Below are positions 44,250 to 55,606 of a stretch of DNA of 64,000 nt, one piece after another. The first letter of the stretch is position 1; each line of letters opens with the position of its first letter. Source of the DNA: Polynucleobacter sp. MWH-CaK5 (GTDB taxonomy: Bacteria; Pseudomonadota; Gammaproteobacteria; Burkholderiales; Burkholderiaceae); the NCBI RefSeq assembly GCF_018687615.1, contig NZ_CP061299.1, positions 1,349,433 to 1,413,432 on the forward strand. The letters run 5' to 3'. Under the pieces are notes generated by a model. That model ran no database searches, was not told the origin of the DNA, and worked only from the letters and a program-made list of their open reading frames with translations. The translations under genes and the position numbers were made by a program.

Positions 44250-47100
44250 TAAAAAAAATTCTTACCCCGTCAACTTACTCGACACGACATTTCCGATGCG
44301 TGGCGATTTGCCTAAACGCGAACCTATTTGGGTAAAAGAATGGCAAGAGAAAAAAATCTATCAAAAAATTCGTGAAGCGAAAGCCGGCAAGAAAACATTC
44401 ATCTTGCACGATGGTCCTCCGTACGCCAACGGCGACATTCACATCGGACATGCTGTTAATAAAATTCTGAAAGACATGATTGTCAAAGCCAAGGGCTTTG
44501 CTGGCTACGACGCTAAATATGTTCCTGGTTGGGATTGCCATGGCATGCCCATTGAAATTCAAATTGAAAAGCAATTTGGTAAACACTTACCAACGGCAGA
44601 GGTTCAAGAAAAAGCCAGAGCCTATGCAAAAGTTCAAATCGCAAAACAAAAGCAAGACTTTGAGCGTTTAGGCGTTCTTGGTGATTGGCAAAACCCATAC
44701 CTCACGATGGACTTCAAGAATGAAGCCGATGAAATTCGTGCCCTTGGAAAAATCCTTGAAGACGGTTATGTCTATCGCGGTTTAAAACCAGTGAACTGGT
44801 GCTTTGATTGTGGATCTGCTTTGGCTGAAGCTGAAGTTGAGTATCAAGACAAAGAAGACCTGGCAGTGGATGTTGGCTTTGCATTCCTCCAAGATCAATT
44901 ACCAGCAATTGCCAAAGCGTTCTCATTGAACCAACTGCCAAAATCAGAAGGCATGGCAGTGATCTGGACCACCACACCTTGGACCATCCCATCCAACCAA
45001 GCGCTGAATGTGCATCCCGAGATTGACTATGCTTTGGTTGATACAGCAAGAGGTTTATTGATTCTTGCCAAAGATCGCACCGAAGCTTGTTTAAAAGAAT
45101 ATGAGCTTGAAGGGCAAGTGATTGCCACTTGCAAAGGTCAAGCACTGGCAGGTCTAGAGTTTCATCACCCATTGAGCAAAGCGCATGAAGGCTTTGACCG
45201 TCGCTCACCGATTTACTTGGCTGAATACGTGACGATTGATAGCGGCACTGGCATGGTTCACTGTGCGCCAGCTTATGGTGAGGAAGACTTTAAATCTTGC
45301 AAAACGCATGGTTTGAAAGATCAAGATATTTTGAACCCAGTGATGGGTGATGGTGTTTATGCATCTTGGTTACCGTTGTTTGCAGGACTCACCATTTGGA
45401 AAGCGAACCCACAAATTGTTGAAGCACTTCAACAAGCAGGTTCACTTCTAAAGTCAGCAAAACTCAAGCATTCCTACATGCACTGCTGGAGACACAAAAC
45501 ACCTGTTGTGTACCGAGCAACGGCACAATGGTTTGCGAGCATGGATAAAAAAGTTGCCTCGGGCAAGAGTTTGAGAGAAACAGCTCTAGAGGGCATTGAA
45601 ACCACTGAGTTCTACCCAGCATGGGGCAAACAACGCTTGCGCAACATGATTGCCAATCGACCAGATTGGACACTTTCAAGACAGCGTCAATGGGGTGTGC
45701 CAATGGCCTTCCTCATTCACAAGGAAAGCGGTGAACTTCATCCGCGCACACCTGAGCTATTAGAAATCATTGCCAAGCGTGTTGAAAAAGAAGGTATTGA
45801 AGCTTGGCAATCGATTGATCTCAAAGAACTTATCGGTGATGAAGCCGCAATGTATGAAAAGAACAAAGACACTTTGGATGTTTGGTTCGATTCAGGCACC
45901 ACTCACTGGCATGTGATCCGTGGCTCACACGCGGCCACATTTGCAGATGCTTCTAGAGATAATCCCAATGAACGCTGGGCTGATTTGTATCTTGAAGGAT
46001 CGGATCAACACCGCGGCTGGTTCCATTCATCCCTACTCACAGGCGCCATGCTTGATGGCAAACCACCCTACAAAGCTCTCTTGACTCATGGCTTCACGGT
46101 TGACGGTCAAGGTAGAAAAATGAGTAAGTCTGTGGGTAACGTGATTGCCCCTCAAGAAGTTGCAGACAAAATGGGCGCTGAGATCATTCGTTTATGGGTA
46201 GCCTCTACAGACTACTCAGGTGAAATGACCATTTCCGATGAAATCTTGAAGCGTGTGGTTGAAAGCTATCGCCGCATTCGCAATACCTTGAGATTTTTAT
46301 TGGCCAATCTTTCAGATTTCGACATTGACCAACACCGCATGGATCCAAAGGATTGGCTAGAGCTTGATCGCTATGCGCTAGCAGTCACTGAAGAAATGCA
46401 AAAAGAATTGACGGCTCACTACGATCGTTACGAGTTCCATCCAGCAGTATCTAGACTGATGACCTTCTGCTCAGAAGACATGGGCGGCTTCTACCTAGAC
46501 ATCATCAAGGATCGCCTCTACACACTGGCTGCTGATGCTCCAGCACGTCGCTCTGCTCAAAACGCGCTCTTCCACATCACACAATCGTTCTTGCGTTTGA
46601 GTGCACCATTCTTATCGTTCACAGCTGAAGAAGTTTGGGGTATTTTTGCTCACAAGACCAAGAGCAAAGACACGATCTTTACTGAAGAGTTTTACCAGTT
46701 ACCATCAATCAATGATGCGAGCGCTCTGATTGCTAAATGGGATCGCATTCGTTCAATGCGTTCAGACATCACCAAAGCGATTGAGTTTGAGCGTGAGGCT
46801 GGCAATGTTGGCTCTTCATTACAAGCTGAACTTCAAATTGAAGCACCTACTACTGATGCAGCGCTCTTGAAATCACTTGGCGACGATTTAAAGTTCATCA
46901 CCATCACTTCAAGTGTGAATGTGACAGAAAATTCTTCTCTTGAAGAAATCAAAGTAACGGTTAAATCATCAAACCATCAAAAATGCGGTCGATGCTGGCA
47001 TTACAGAGAGGATGTTGGGCATGACGCCGAGCACCCTACTTTGTGTGGCCGCTGCACCAGCAACTTATTTGGCGACGGCGAAAAGCGCCATATCGCCTAA
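44242..47100 (+). CDS. ileS: Isoleucyl-tRNA synthetase
   Basis: The 952-residue class I synthetase has [19 protein letters not shown] (HIGH motif), the CP1 editing domain ([16 protein letters not shown]), [14 protein letters not shown] (KMSKS), and a C-terminal zinc finger with [10 protein letters not shown] and LCGRC, the bacterial type 1 form. The start ATG at 44242 overlaps ribF by 8 bp; an ATG at 44236 also is possible. lspA follows 20 bp later. Confidence 0.98.
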   Translation: MSDKKNSYPVNLLDTTFPMRGDLPKREPIWVKEWQEKKIYQKIREAKAGKKTFILHDGPPYANGDIHIGHAVNKILKDMIVKAKGFAGYDAKYVPGWDCHGMPIEIQIEKQFGKHLPTAEVQEKARAYAKVQIAKQKQDFERLGVLGDWQNPYLTMDFKNEADEIRALGKILEDGYVYRGLKPVNWCFDCGSALAEAEVEYQDKEDLAVDVGFAFLQDQLPAIAKAFSLNQLPKSEGMAVIWTTTPWTIPSNQALNVHPEIDYALVDTARGLLILAKDRTEACLKEYELEGQVIATCKGQALAGLEFHHPLSKAHEGFDRRSPIYLAEYVTIDSGTGMVHCAPAYGEEDFKSCKTHGLKDQDILNPVMGDGVYASWLPLFAGLTIWKANPQIVEALQQAGSLLKSAKLKHSYMHCWRHKTPVVYRATAQWFASMDKKVASGKSLRETALEGIETTEFYPAWGKQRLRNMIANRPDWTLSRQRQWGVPMAFLIHKESGELHPRTPELLEIIAKRVEKEGIEAWQSIDLKELIGDEAAMYEKNKDTLDVWFDSGTTHWHVIRGSHAATFADASRDNPNERWADLYLEGSDQHRGWFHSSLLTGAMLDGKPPYKALLTHGFTVDGQGRKMSKSVGNVIAPQEVADKMGAEIIRLWVASTDYSGEMTISDEILKRVVESYRRIRNTLRFLLANLSDFDIDQHRMDPKDWLELDRYALAVTEEMQKELTAHYDRYEFHPAVSRLMTFCSEDMGGFYLDIIKDRLYTLAADAPARRSAQNALFHITQSFLRLSAPFLSFTAEEVWGIFAHKTKSKDTIFTEEFYQLPSINDASALIAKWDRIRSMRSDITKAIEFEREAGNVGSSLQAELQIEAPTTDAALLKSLGDDLKFITITSSVNVTENSSLEEIKVTVKSSNHQKCGRCWHYREDVGHDAEHPTLCGRCTSNLFGDGEKRHIA

Positions 47101-47120
47101 AAGTATCCAAGGAGAATTAT

Positions 47121-47618
47121 TTGGCACGCTCTAGCAAATCATCTGGCAACCAACAAAGCTTCTTGCTCTGGATGGGAGCGGCTGCACTTATTTTGATTCT
47201 TGATCAATTGACCAAGGTCATCGCCAAAAGCAGTCTGATTGAAGGCATCTCTCAACCAGTGACCAGCTTTCTCAATTGGACCTTGGTTTACAACCCTGGC
47301 GCAGCATTTTCATTTTTGGCTCAAGCGGGTGGTTGGCAGCGTTGGTTTTTCACAGGCATCGGCCTGATCGCTGCAGCTGTGATGATTTGGTTGATTAAAA
47401 AAAATACCAGTCAAACTCTTTTTTGCCTGGCTATGAGCTTGGTACTAAGCGGCGCGATTGGCAACGTGATTGATCGCATCTTGTATGGCGCTGTTGTTGA
47501 TTTTGTTGATCTTCATTACGCTGGCTGGCACTGGCCTGCATTCAATATTGCCGATAGCGCCATCACCATTGGTGTGATTCTGTTAATCTTAGATGAAATC
47601 AAGCGCGTCAATAAATAA
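47121..47618 (+). CDS. lspA: Lipoprotein signal peptidase (signal peptidase II)
   Basis: LspA removes signal peptides from prolipoproteins at the inner membrane. The 165-residue protein has four membrane segments and the conserved motifs LDQLTKV, YNPGAAFSFL, the catalytic Asp in GNVIDRILYG...VVDFVDLH, and FNIADSAITIGVILL. The start is a TTG at 47121, chosen because a consensus AAGGAG (47109-47114) sits six bases upstream and no ATG is in reach. An upstream frame that overlaps ileS is ignored. Confidence 0.95.
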   Translation: MARSSKSSGNQQSFLLWMGAAALILILDQLTKVIAKSSLIEGISQPVTSFLNWTLVYNPGAAFSFLAQAGGWQRWFFTGIGLIAAAVMIWLIKKNTSQTLFCLAMSLVLSGAIGNVIDRILYGAVVDFVDLHYAGWHWPAFNIADSAITIGVILLILDEIKRVNK

Positions 47619-47635
47619 CCCAAGGTAAATAGCTC

Positions 47636-48835
47636 ATGCATTCACTTCAAGGCAAACATATCCTTCTGACCATGTCAGGTGGTATTGCTGCATTCAAAGT
47701 GGCAGAGTTAGTACGCTCACTCATACAAGAAGGCGCCACAGTGCAAGTCATCATGAGTGATGCTGCAACCAAATTCATGACGCCTGTGACCATGCAAGCG
47801 CTCACTGGCAATCACGTCTTCACAGATCAATGGGATGCGCGTATTTCTAACAACATGGCGCACATCGAGCTTTCTAGAAAAGCCGATGTGATTGTGGCCG
47901 TTCCCGCAAGCGCAGACTTGTTGGCCAAGATTTCACATGGCTTAGCCAATGATCTCGTCAGCGCCACTTGTTTAGCGAAAGAGTGCCCATTGATTGTGGT
48001 GCCTGCGATGAACAAACAAATGTGGGAAAACGCAGCCACTCAAAGAAACATGCAACAACTAGAAGCAGACGGCATCACTGTGCTTGGCCCAACTAGTGGC
48101 ACACAAGCTTGTGGTGAAAATGGCATGGGTCGCATGTTGGAAGCCGCTGAGATCTTGGAAGGCATCATCGCGTTTTTCCAAAAAAAAGTATTAGCAGGTA
48201 AAAAGGTATTAATCACCGCTGGCCCTACATATGAGGCCATTGATCCCGTCAGAGGCATCACCAATCGAAGTTCTGGAAAGATGGGCTTTTCATTGGCTAA
48301 AGCTGCTGTAGAGGCTGGCGCTGAAGTTCAATTGATTGCAGGACCTTGTCATCTGCTAACACCTCTTGAATACACTGGAAAAATCAAACGCACCGATGTG
48401 ATCAGTGCAAAAGATATGCACGCTGCAGTGATGAATCATCTTGATTGTGATGTTTTCTTTGCAGTTGCTGCTGTTGCGGATTGGTCTGTGAAGAATGAAT
48501 CTGCACAGAAAATTAAAAAATCTGATCAATCCAATCCAGCGCTGGAGTTTGAATTAAATCCTGATATCTTGGCTGAAGTTGCCAAGAAGGCTTCAGGCAA
48601 GAAGCCCTACTGTGTTGGCTTTGCAGCCGAAACCAATGATCTAGAGAAGCATGCGCAAGAAAAGCGCATCAAGAAAAATATTCCAATGCTTTTAGGCAAT
48701 CTTGGCCCGGACACTTTTGGTCTTGATGACAACCAATTATTGATTGTTGAAGAAAAAGGCATGACTAAAACCAACAAGCAGAGCAAAACTGCTTTGTCTC
48801 GAGAAATTATTCAACTCATTTCCACAAAAATTTAA
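47636..48835 (+). CDS. coaBC: Bifunctional phosphopantothenoylcysteine decarboxylase / phosphopantothenate-cysteine ligase
   Basis: This flavoprotein makes 4'-phosphopantetheine for CoA. The 399 residues contain the CoaC domain (MSGGIAAFKVAELVR, active-site His in NMAHIELSRKADV, PAMNKQMWENAA, GENGMGRMLE) and the CoaB domain (LITAGPTYEAIDPVRGITNR and SSGKMGFSLAKAA, then FFAVAAVADWSV). It is followed by dut 11 bp later, the conserved coaBC-dut pair. Confidence 0.97.
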   Translation: MHSLQGKHILLTMSGGIAAFKVAELVRSLIQEGATVQVIMSDAATKFMTPVTMQALTGNHVFTDQWDARISNNMAHIELSRKADVIVAVPASADLLAKISHGLANDLVSATCLAKECPLIVVPAMNKQMWENAATQRNMQQLEADGITVLGPTSGTQACGENGMGRMLEAAEILEGIIAFFQKKVLAGKKVLITAGPTYEAIDPVRGITNRSSGKMGFSLAKAAVEAGAEVQLIAGPCHLLTPLEYTGKIKRTDVISAKDMHAAVMNHLDCDVFFAVAAVADWSVKNESAQKIKKSDQSNPALEFELNPDILAEVAKKASGKKPYCVGFAAETNDLEKHAQEKRIKKNIPMLLGNLGPDTFGLDDNQLLIVEEKGMTKTNKQSKTALSREIIQLISTKI

Positions 48836-48846
48836 GTCAATAAGCT

Positions 48847-49296
48847 ATGAAAAAACTACAAGTCAAAATTCTTGATGAACGCATGAGAAACAATCTGCCG
48901 CAATACGCTACCAGCGGCAGTGCTGGCCTTGACTTAAGAGCTTGCTTAGACGAAGCCATCGTCATCGAGCCTGGTCAAACAGTATTGGTACCAACAGGTT
49001 TATCTATTTTCTTGGATGACCCTGGCTACGCCGCTTTGATCTTGCCTAGATCTGGATTAGGTCACAAACACGGCATCGTATTGGGCAATCTTGTGGGTTT
49101 GATTGACTCAGACTACCAAGGACAACTGATGGTGAGCACTTGGAATCGCGGTCGAACTGCTTTCAAGCTTGAGCCAATGGAGCGTCTTGCACAGCTAGTG
49201 ATTGTTCCAGTAGCACAAGTTGAATGGGCTGAAGTCACAGAATTCAGCGCCAGCGACAGAGGCGCAGGCGGATTTGGAAGTACTGGCAGAGTTTAA
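48847..49296 (+). CDS. dut: dUTP diphosphatase
   Basis: Dut hydrolyses dUTP to dUMP, limiting uracil in DNA and feeding dTMP synthesis. The 149-residue trimeric-type enzyme has its motifs in order: SAGLDLRA (1), [11 protein letters not shown] (2), [15 protein letters not shown] (3), and the C-terminal P-loop-like [11 protein letters not shown] (5). It is the last gene of the ribF-ileS-lspA-coaBC-dut run and is convergent with clpA. Confidence 0.98.
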   Translation: MKKLQVKILDERMRNNLPQYATSGSAGLDLRACLDEAIVIEPGQTVLVPTGLSIFLDDPGYAALILPRSGLGHKHGIVLGNLVGLIDSDYQGQLMVSTWNRGRTAFKLEPMERLAQLVIVPVAQVEWAEVTEFSASDRGAGGFGSTGRV

Positions 49297-49327
49297 TCAA
49301 GAATATTAATTAAGCCCTGCGTTTTCC

Positions 49328-51634
49328 TTAAATTTCTTGAACCTCACGGCCTGCTGCAGCTTTTTTAACGGCAGGTCTAACAGGCGCATCAAAATCAAGA
49401 ATGATCTTCTCATCGGCATCCATGTCAACCACCACATGACCGCCATGAACCAACTTACCAAATAGCAATTCATCAGCAAGCGCTTTGCGCACCAAGTCTT
49501 GAATGAGTCGTTGCATTGGTCTTGCACCCATCAATGGGTCAAAGCCATGCTTGGCCAAATAAGTTCTGAGATTCTCAGTGAAGCTTGCGTCCACTTTCTT
49601 CTCATGCAATTGCTCTTCAAGTTGCATCAAGAACTTATCAACCACGCGCATGATGATGTTCTCATCCAAAGCCTTGAAGCCAACGATCGCATCTAAACGA
49701 TTGCGGAATTCTGGTGTGAAGGTGCGCTTGATGTCACCCATTTCATCACCTGCTTGACGCACGGTTGTGAATCCAATGGTGGACTTCTGCATTGCTTCTG
49801 CACCAGCATTGGTGGTCATGATGATGATGACATTTCTGAAATCTGCTTTGCGACCATTGTTATCAGTCAAAGTACCGTGATCCATCACTTGCAACAGGAT
49901 ATTGAAAATATCTGGGTGAGCTTTTTCAATCTCATCAAGCAATAAGACGCAATGTGGCTTCTTATTCACTGCCTCAGTCAACAAACCGCCCTGATCAAAG
50001 CCAACATATCCTGGAGGCGCACCAATCATGCGACTTACTGCATGGCGCTCCATGTACTCAGACATGTCAAAACGAACCAGCTCAATGCCCATGATGAAGG
50101 CCAATTGCTTGGCTACTTCAGTCTTACCAACACCGGTTGGGCCAGAGAACAAGAAAGAACCAATTGGTTTGTCATCTTTACCTAAACCAGCTCTCGACAT
50201 TTTGATGGCTGATGCCAACGCCTCGATGGCAGGCTCTTGACCAAACACAACACTCTTCAAGTCACGATCCAGAGTTTGCAACTTACTGCGATCGTCGACC
50301 GATACTGACTGTGGCGGAATACGTGCAATCTTTGCCACGATGTCTTCAACCTCTTGGCGACCAATCGTTTTCTTCTGTTTTGATTTTGGCAAAATGCGTT
50401 GCGCAGCACCTGCCTCATCGATCACATCAATCGCTTTGTCTGGAAGATGTCTGTCATTGATGTAACGTGCTGACAACTCTGCTGCAGCTGTCAGAGCCGC
50501 TTGAGCATACTTAACGCCGTGATGCTCTTCGAACTTTGACTTAAGACCGCGCAAAATTTGAACTGTTTGATCAACAGATGGCTCTAAAACATCGACCTTT
50601 TGGAAACGTCTTGAAAGCGCTGCATCTTTTTCGAAAATGCCGCGGTATTCGTTAAAAGTGGTGGCGCCAATACATTTCATTTGGCCGCTAGACAAAGCTG
50701 GTTTCAATAGATTGCTGGCATCCAATGTTCCGCCTGATGCTGCACCAGCACCAATCAGCGTATGAATTTCATCGATGAACAAAATCGCATCAGGATTGTC
50801 TTTAAGGTTCTTTAAAACACCTTTTAGACGTTGCTCAAAGTCACCGCGGTACTTTGTACCCGCTAGCAAAGCACCCATATCCAATGAATACACCGTCGCT
50901 TTGGCCAAAACCTCTGGCACATCATTCTGCGTGATTCTCCAAGCCAAGCCTTCAGCAATGGCTGTTTTACCCACACCAGCCTCACCCACCAATAGAGGGT
51001 TGTTTTTTCTACGACGACATAAAACCTGAATCACTCGTTCAACTTCGCCTTCGCGACCGATCAATGGATCGATGCGCCCCTGCTTAGCCAACACGTTCAG
51101 ATTTTGCGTGTATTGCTCTAGTGGGCTGTCTTTGCCAGCTCCACTGGCATCTTCACCCTCAGCACTAGGCTCGCTCGCCTTTGGAGCATCTACCTGATCT
51201 TTTCTGATGCCATGACTGATGTAGTTAACGATATCAAGGCGTGTCACACCTTGCTGCTGAAGATAATAAACAGCGTGAGAATCTTTTTCACCAAAAATAG
51301 CCACCAACACATTGGCGCCCGTCACTTCTTTTTTGCCATTAGATGTTGATTGCACGTGCATGATGGCGCGCTGAATCACTCTTTGGAAGCCCAAGGTTGG
51401 CTGAGTATCCACATCATCTGACCCAGGCACGATTGGCGTGTTGTCATTGATGAAGTTTTTTAGATTACTTTTCAGATCATCAATATTGACCGCGCAAGCT
51501 TTCAATACGTCCGCAGCTGTGGCGTTGTCTAGCAAGCCACACAGCAAATGTTCAACTGTTATGAATTCATGTCTTGACGCTCTAGCGTCCACAAATGCCA
51601 TATGTAAGGTAACTTCTAACTCTTGAGCAATCAT
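49328..51634 (-). CDS. clpA: ATP-dependent Clp protease ATP-binding subunit ClpA
   Basis: ClpA unfolds substrates and feeds them to ClpP. The 768 residues have an N-domain ([14 protein letters not shown]), a first AAA+ module ([32 protein letters not shown]) and a second AAA+ module ([31 protein letters not shown]). It lacks the ClpB middle coiled coil. The ATG complementary to 51632-51634 has GGAGGAAG upstream and overlaps the clpS stop by 4 bp. Confidence 0.97.
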   Translation of the reverse strand: MIAQELEVTLHMAFVDARASRHEFITVEHLLCGLLDNATAADVLKACAVNIDDLKSNLKNFINDNTPIVPGSDDVDTQPTLGFQRVIQRAIMHVQSTSNGKKEVTGANVLVAIFGEKDSHAVYYLQQQGVTRLDIVNYISHGIRKDQVDAPKASEPSAEGEDASGAGKDSPLEQYTQNLNVLAKQGRIDPLIGREGEVERVIQVLCRRRKNNPLLVGEAGVGKTAIAEGLAWRITQNDVPEVLAKATVYSLDMGALLAGTKYRGDFEQRLKGVLKNLKDNPDAILFIDEIHTLIGAGAASGGTLDASNLLKPALSSGQMKCIGATTFNEYRGIFEKDAALSRRFQKVDVLEPSVDQTVQILRGLKSKFEEHHGVKYAQAALTAAAELSARYINDRHLPDKAIDVIDEAGAAQRILPKSKQKKTIGRQEVEDIVAKIARIPPQSVSVDDRSKLQTLDRDLKSVVFGQEPAIEALASAIKMSRAGLGKDDKPIGSFLFSGPTGVGKTEVAKQLAFIMGIELVRFDMSEYMERHAVSRMIGAPPGYVGFDQGGLLTEAVNKKPHCVLLLDEIEKAHPDIFNILLQVMDHGTLTDNNGRKADFRNVIIIMTTNAGAEAMQKSTIGFTTVRQAGDEMGDIKRTFTPEFRNRLDAIVGFKALDENIIMRVVDKFLMQLEEQLHEKKVDASFTENLRTYLAKHGFDPLMGARPMQRLIQDLVRKALADELLFGKLVHGGHVVVDMDADEKIILDFDAPVRPAVKKAAAGREVQEI

Positions 51635-51978
51635 GCTTCCTCCATAGTGCACTGCAATGGGTGCCCAGACTCTCGGGCTCTATCTACAACTTGTTGAACT
51701 TTGGTTAAAGCGACATCTTTAGTATATACACCACAAACCCCTTTTCCTTCTAGGTGTACTTGCAACATGATGCGTGTAGCGCGTTCTTGGTCATGGTGAA
51801 AATATTCTTGAATCACCATCACCACAAATTCCATCGGCGTGAAGTCATCATTCAATAAAACAACTCGGAACATCTTAGGTGGTTGAACACGCTCAGACTG
51901 GCGATCCATCACCGTGGTGTGATCCTCCTGAAAAGCAGGGAAATCTATCGGGTTGGCTGTTTTAGGTTTTCGACTCAT
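51631..51978 (-). CDS. clpS: ATP-dependent Clp protease adaptor ClpS
   Basis: ClpS binds N-degron substrates and delivers them to ClpA. The 115-residue protein has [18 protein letters not shown], the hydrophobic-pocket residues around [20 protein letters not shown], and [15 protein letters not shown]. The start complementary to 51976-51978 (MSRKPKTAN) is preferred over a slightly upstream ATG. It is translationally coupled to clpA by an ATGA overlap. Confidence 0.96.
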   Translation of the reverse strand: MSRKPKTANPIDFPAFQEDHTTVMDRQSERVQPPKMFRVVLLNDDFTPMEFVVMVIQEYFHHDQERATRIMLQVHLEGKGVCGVYTKDVALTKVQQVVDRARESGHPLQCTMEEA

Positions 51979-52115
51979 ATACCCTATTCTAAACATAAGT
52001 TTCAAATTGGGGGGAAGCCCTATTTTTGCTATTTTTACAAATAAAAATTTGCATTAAATCCAGGCATTTATTGAAGATTTAATGAAAGTTTAATTTTGAT
52101 GAATCTCATTAAAGT

Positions 52116-52601
52116 ATGATGAAACCATCGAATCAATTTTTCAGGATTTTTCTGGCAATGCTTCACAAAATCATCACCGCTGTTTTTGCCTGCTTTATTT
52201 TTAGCTCAACTGCGAGTTCAACTGCAATGGCCCAGCAAGGCCCTACGATTGATCTGTACGCGGGTCTGTACAAAATACAAGCAGAAGTGGCAAAAACAGA
52301 AAAGGCCCGTCAATTAGGCCTTATGCATCGCACCTACATGCCTGCTGATGACGGCATGCTGTTTATTTTTGAGCAAAGTGCCACACATTGCTTTTGGATG
52401 AGGAACACAAAAATTCCTTTGGCCATCGCTTTCATTGCAGATGACGGAAAGATTGTGAATATTCTAGAAATGAAAGCAATGACTGAAGATAATCATTGCC
52501 CAACAAAACCCGTTCGCTTTGCTTTAGAAATGAACCAGGGCTGGTTCAGCAAGAAAGGGGTTCTTCCTGGGCACACCATCACTGGTCTACCCAAGAATTA
52601 A
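52116..52601 (+). CDS. DUF192-family exported protein
   Basis: The 161-residue protein has an N-terminal signal peptide (ITAVFACFIFSSTASSTAMAQ) and a DUF192 domain (AEVAKTEKARQLGLMHRTYM, MLFIFEQSATHCFWMRNT, PLAIAFIADDGKIVNI, RFALEMNQGWFSKKGVLPG). DUF192 proteins are small periplasmic or exported beta-barrel-like proteins of unknown role. The ATG at 52158 is a possible later start that still keeps the signal. It lies beyond the divergent clpS in an AT-rich 110 bp gap and is convergent with ppnP. Confidence 0.88.
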   Translation: MMKPSNQFFRIFLAMLHKIITAVFACFIFSSTASSTAMAQQGPTIDLYAGLYKIQAEVAKTEKARQLGLMHRTYMPADDGMLFIFEQSATHCFWMRNTKIPLAIAFIADDGKIVNILEMKAMTEDNHCPTKPVRFALEMNQGWFSKKGVLPGHTITGLPKN

Positions 52602-52616
52602 TCAGTTAATTAATGA

Positions 52617-52922
52617 TTAACCGAAGTGACAAACGTAATGAACTGGCTGTTCAGCGCGGATCACAAAGTAACCACCCGCTTCAACTGTCCATGATTGACC
52701 AGCAGCAAAGGCTTGCTCTGCAGCACCGTTGATGCTCACATGAGCAGTGCCATCAACCACTTCCATCACTTCTTTGGTTGTTAAGTCAAAGCGCAATGTG
52801 CTTGGCAAAATCACGCCAACAGACTTGCGCTCGCCACTTGGCAATGTCACTGTGTGAGAAACACATTTACCGTCAAAAAAAACGTTGGCTTTTTTGTTAA
52901 CTGTTACTTGATCGAATTGCAT
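52617..52922 (-). CDS. ppnP: Pyrimidine/purine nucleoside phosphorylase PpnP (DUF1255)
   Basis: The 101-residue single-domain cupin begins MQFDQVTVNKKANVFFDGKC and contains SGERKSVGVILP, VVDGTAHVSINGA and the C-terminal FVIRAEQPVHYVCHFG. This matches PpnP (YaiE) along its whole length. PpnP phosphorolyses several nucleosides to bases and ribose 1-phosphate. AAGGG lies upstream of the ATG. It follows argG by 26 bp on the same strand and is likely the last gene of an argF-argG-ppnP unit. Confidence 0.94.
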   Translation of the reverse strand: MQFDQVTVNKKANVFFDGKCVSHTVTLPSGERKSVGVILPSTLRFDLTTKEVMEVVDGTAHVSINGAAEQAFAAGQSWTVEAGGYFVIRAEQPVHYVCHFG

Positions 52923-52948
52923 GTCTTACCCTTTAATCTTGTTAGCTA

Positions 52949-54178
52949 TTAAGAACCACGCTTGCGACGTGCATTGGCAGCAATGCGCATGCGCAAGGCA
53001 TTTAATTTAATGAATCCACCGGCATCGGCCTGGTTGTAAGCACCACCATCATCGTCAAACGTAGCAATGTTTTGATCAAACAAAGTGTTAACGGAATCAC
53101 GCGCAACCACGGTGACAGAACCTTTGTACAACTTCACGCGCACAAAGCCACTTACGCTTTGTTGAGTGTGGTCAATCAATGTCTGAATCGCCACACGCTC
53201 TGGCGCCCACCAATATCCGTTGTAAATCATGCTGGCATAACGCGGCATCAAATCATCTTTCAAATGAGCCACTTCACGATCCAAGGTGATGCTCTCGATA
53301 CCTCTGTGAGCCTTCAAAAGAATCGTGCCGCCAGGAGTTTCGTAGCAACCACGGCTCTTCATGCCCACATAACGATTCTCAACAAGGTCCAAACGTCCTA
53401 CGCCATGCTTGCCACCAATTTTGTTTAGTTCTGCCAGCATTTCATGGGCTTTGTAACGTTTTCCGTTAATGGCCATTGCATCACCACGTTCAAACTCAAT
53501 ATCTAGGTACTCAGGAGCATCTGGGGCTTGCTCTGGTGAGACTGTCCAACGCCACATAGATTCTTCAGCTTCAGCTTTAGGATCTTCAAGATGACGACCT
53601 TCGTAGCTGATGTGCAACAAGTTGGCATCCATTGAATATGGCGCGCCACCTTGCTTGTGTTTCATTTCCACTGGAATGCCATGTTGCTCGGCATAGGCCA
53701 ATAATTTTTCACGTGACAACAAATCCCATTCACGCCATGGAGCAATCACTTTGATCGACGGCTCTAGTGAGTAGTAGCCAAGCTCAAAACGAACCTGGTC
53801 ATTGCCCTTGCCTGTAGCGCCATGTGACACAGAATCAGCACCAGTTTGACGTGCAATTTCAATTTGACGTTTGGCGATCAATGGGCGAGCAATGGATGTG
53901 CCCAATAAATATTCGCCTTCATAAATGGTGTTGGCGCGGAACATTGGGAAAACAAAATCTCTCACAAACTCTTCGCGCAAATCATCAATGAAAATATTTT
54001 CAGGCTTGATACCGAATTTAAGAGCCTTTGCTCTTGCTGGCTCAAGCTCTTCACCCTGGCCCAAATCGGCTGTGAAAGTCACGATTTCACATTGGTAGGT
54101 ATCTTGCAACCATTTCAAAATAACGCTGGTATCTAAGCCACCAGAATAAGCTAGAACAACTTTTTTAATATCTGACAT
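52949..54178 (-). CDS. argG: Argininosuccinate synthase
   Basis: ArgG joins citrulline and aspartate using ATP. The 409-residue protein has the PP-loop [33 protein letters not shown], and [20 protein letters not shown]. It is of the shorter type common in most bacteria. It starts 32 bp after argF and lies upstream of ppnP, so argF-argG-ppnP is one transcription unit. No ArgR box was recognised. Confidence 0.98.
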   Translation of the reverse strand: MSDIKKVVLAYSGGLDTSVILKWLQDTYQCEIVTFTADLGQGEELEPARAKALKFGIKPENIFIDDLREEFVRDFVFPMFRANTIYEGEYLLGTSIARPLIAKRQIEIARQTGADSVSHGATGKGNDQVRFELGYYSLEPSIKVIAPWREWDLLSREKLLAYAEQHGIPVEMKHKQGGAPYSMDANLLHISYEGRHLEDPKAEAEESMWRWTVSPEQAPDAPEYLDIEFERGDAMAINGKRYKAHEMLAELNKIGGKHGVGRLDLVENRYVGMKSRGCYETPGGTILLKAHRGIESITLDREVAHLKDDLMPRYASMIYNGYWWAPERVAIQTLIDHTQQSVSGFVRVKLYKGSVTVVARDSVNTLFDQNIATFDDDGGAYNQADAGGFIKLNALRMRIAANARRKRGS

Positions 54179-54210
54179 ATCTATCTAATTAATTAAAGTT
54201 TAAGTAAAAA

Positions 54211-55137
54211 TTACAACTTGCCGCAAAGCAAAAATTCCATCAAAGCTTTTTGGACATGCAGACGATTTTCTGCCTCATCCCAAACAACGCTTTGAGGACC
54301 ATCAATCACTGAGGCAGAAACCTCTTCACCTCTGTGAGCAGGCAAACAATGCATGAACAATGCATCTGAATTGGCAGTAGCCATTAGCTCATCATTGACC
54401 ATCCAACCTTTGAAAGCTTTTAAACGAATTTGATTTTCGGCTTCGTACCCCATGCTGGTCCAAACATCGGTGGTCACCAAGTCAGCGCCACGACAAGCAT
54501 CAATAGGGTTTTCGAAAATCGTTAAATGTTTTTTAGCATTTGGACTCAACATTTTTTGGTCCAACTGATAAGTCGAAGGAGCAGAAAAGTGCACCTTGAA
54601 ATCTAAAATTTCAGCCGCCTGAATCCATGTGTAAGCCATGTTATTGGCATCACCCACCCATGCAACTGTTTTACCCTTGATGCTGTTACGGTGCTCTACA
54701 TACGTGAAGATGTCAGCCAATACTTGGCAAGGGTGGTATTCATTGGTCAAGCCATTGATCACTGGCACACGTGAATTCGCCGCAAAACGTTCGATGATGT
54801 CTTGGCCAAATGTTCTGATCATGATGATGTCAGTCATCCGTGAGATCACTTGAGCAGCGTCCTCAACTGGCTCACCGCGGCCCAATTGGGTATCTTTGGT
54901 ATTTAAAAACACAGCATGGCCACCCAGCTGGTGAATACCTGCTTCAAAAGACAATCTGGTGCGCGTGGAGTTTTTCTCAAAAATCATGGCCAAGGTTCGG
55001 TCATGAAGAGGGTGCCAGGTTTCGTATCTTTTAAATTTAGCTTTTAAAAAAGCTGATCTTTCTAAAAGATAAGCGTACTCATCCGCACTGAAATCAGTGA
55101 ACTGTAAATAATGTCTAACAGCAAGATTTGACGCCAT
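54211..55137 (-). CDS. argF: Ornithine carbamoyltransferase
   Basis: ArgF makes citrulline from ornithine and carbamoyl phosphate. The 308 residues have the carbamoyl-phosphate loop KNSTRTRLSFEAGI, the ornithine-binding region YHPCQVLADIFTY, VAWVGDANNMAYTW, and the catalytic Cys in MHCLPAHRGEEVS. The start is the ATG complementary to 55135-55137 (MASNLAVRHYLQF); an ATG three codons upstream is possible. It is the first gene of the argF-argG-ppnP unit. Confidence 0.97.
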   Translation of the reverse strand: MASNLAVRHYLQFTDFSADEYAYLLERSAFLKAKFKRYETWHPLHDRTLAMIFEKNSTRTRLSFEAGIHQLGGHAVFLNTKDTQLGRGEPVEDAAQVISRMTDIIMIRTFGQDIIERFAANSRVPVINGLTNEYHPCQVLADIFTYVEHRNSIKGKTVAWVGDANNMAYTWIQAAEILDFKVHFSAPSTYQLDQKMLSPNAKKHLTIFENPIDACRGADLVTTDVWTSMGYEAENQIRLKAFKGWMVNDELMATANSDALFMHCLPAHRGEEVSASVIDGPQSVVWDEAENRLHVQKALMEFLLCGKL

Positions 55138-55243
55138 AAATTTCAAATGCCTGTTTACTCAGTAATTGATTCACGCTAATGCTGAACTGCTAAAATAGTC
55201 GGGTTTTCCCCAACCAATTATTCATTTATACCGCATACCCATC

Positions 55244-55552
55244 GTGACGACCAAACAATTCTTCATTCAAGGTCTCACTCATGATGGCAAGCCATTTAGA
55301 CCCAGCGACTGGGCTGAAAGACTTTGCGGTGTCATGGCTCAATTTCGACCAGAAAATGATCCAAGCGACCCTCGCTTCACCTATTCACCATTTGTTAAAC
55401 CCGTGATCATCGCAGGAACAAAGTGTGTGGTTGTAGACGAGCGCTTAAGGGATATCGAGCCAAAAGCCATGGATTTCGTGAAAAACTTTGCCAAAGATAA
55501 CAATCTTCCGATTGTTGAGGCCTGCGAAATCCCAATAAAATCAAACAACTAG
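55244..55552 (+). CDS. DUF3579-family protein
   Basis: The 102-residue protein starts with GTG (MTTKQFFIQGLTHDGKPFRP) and matches the DUF3579 family: DWAERLCGVMAQF, YSPFVKPVIIAGTKCVVVD, and ERLRDIEPKAMDFVKNFAKDN. The family is typical of betaproteobacteria and lacks a known function. There is no Shine-Dalgarno. It is divergent from argF (106 bp) and convergent with rpsT over a shared terminator, the same place it has in many Burkholderiales as I remember them. Confidence 0.88.
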   Translation: MTTKQFFIQGLTHDGKPFRPSDWAERLCGVMAQFRPENDPSDPRFTYSPFVKPVIIAGTKCVVVDERLRDIEPKAMDFVKNFAKDNNLPIVEACEIPIKSNN

Positions 55553-55556
55553 AAAC

Positions 55557-55592
55557 AAAAAACCCGCTCCGGATGAGGGAACGGGCTTTTTT
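55557..55592. terminator. Bidirectional terminator between DUF3579 gene and rpsT
   Basis: A run of six A, a stem CCCG-c-TCC pairing with GGA-a-CGGG, and a run of six T. It serves the DUF3579 gene on the plus strand and rpsT on the minus strand. Confidence 0.88.
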
Positions 55593-55606
55593 AAAACTGA
55601 CCTAAA

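Noticed and set aside
52598..52620. Short inverted repeat TTAATCA/TGATTAA between the DUF192 gene and ppnP
   Set aside because: The arms coincide with the TAA stops of two convergent genes and are AT-rich; too weak to call a terminator.
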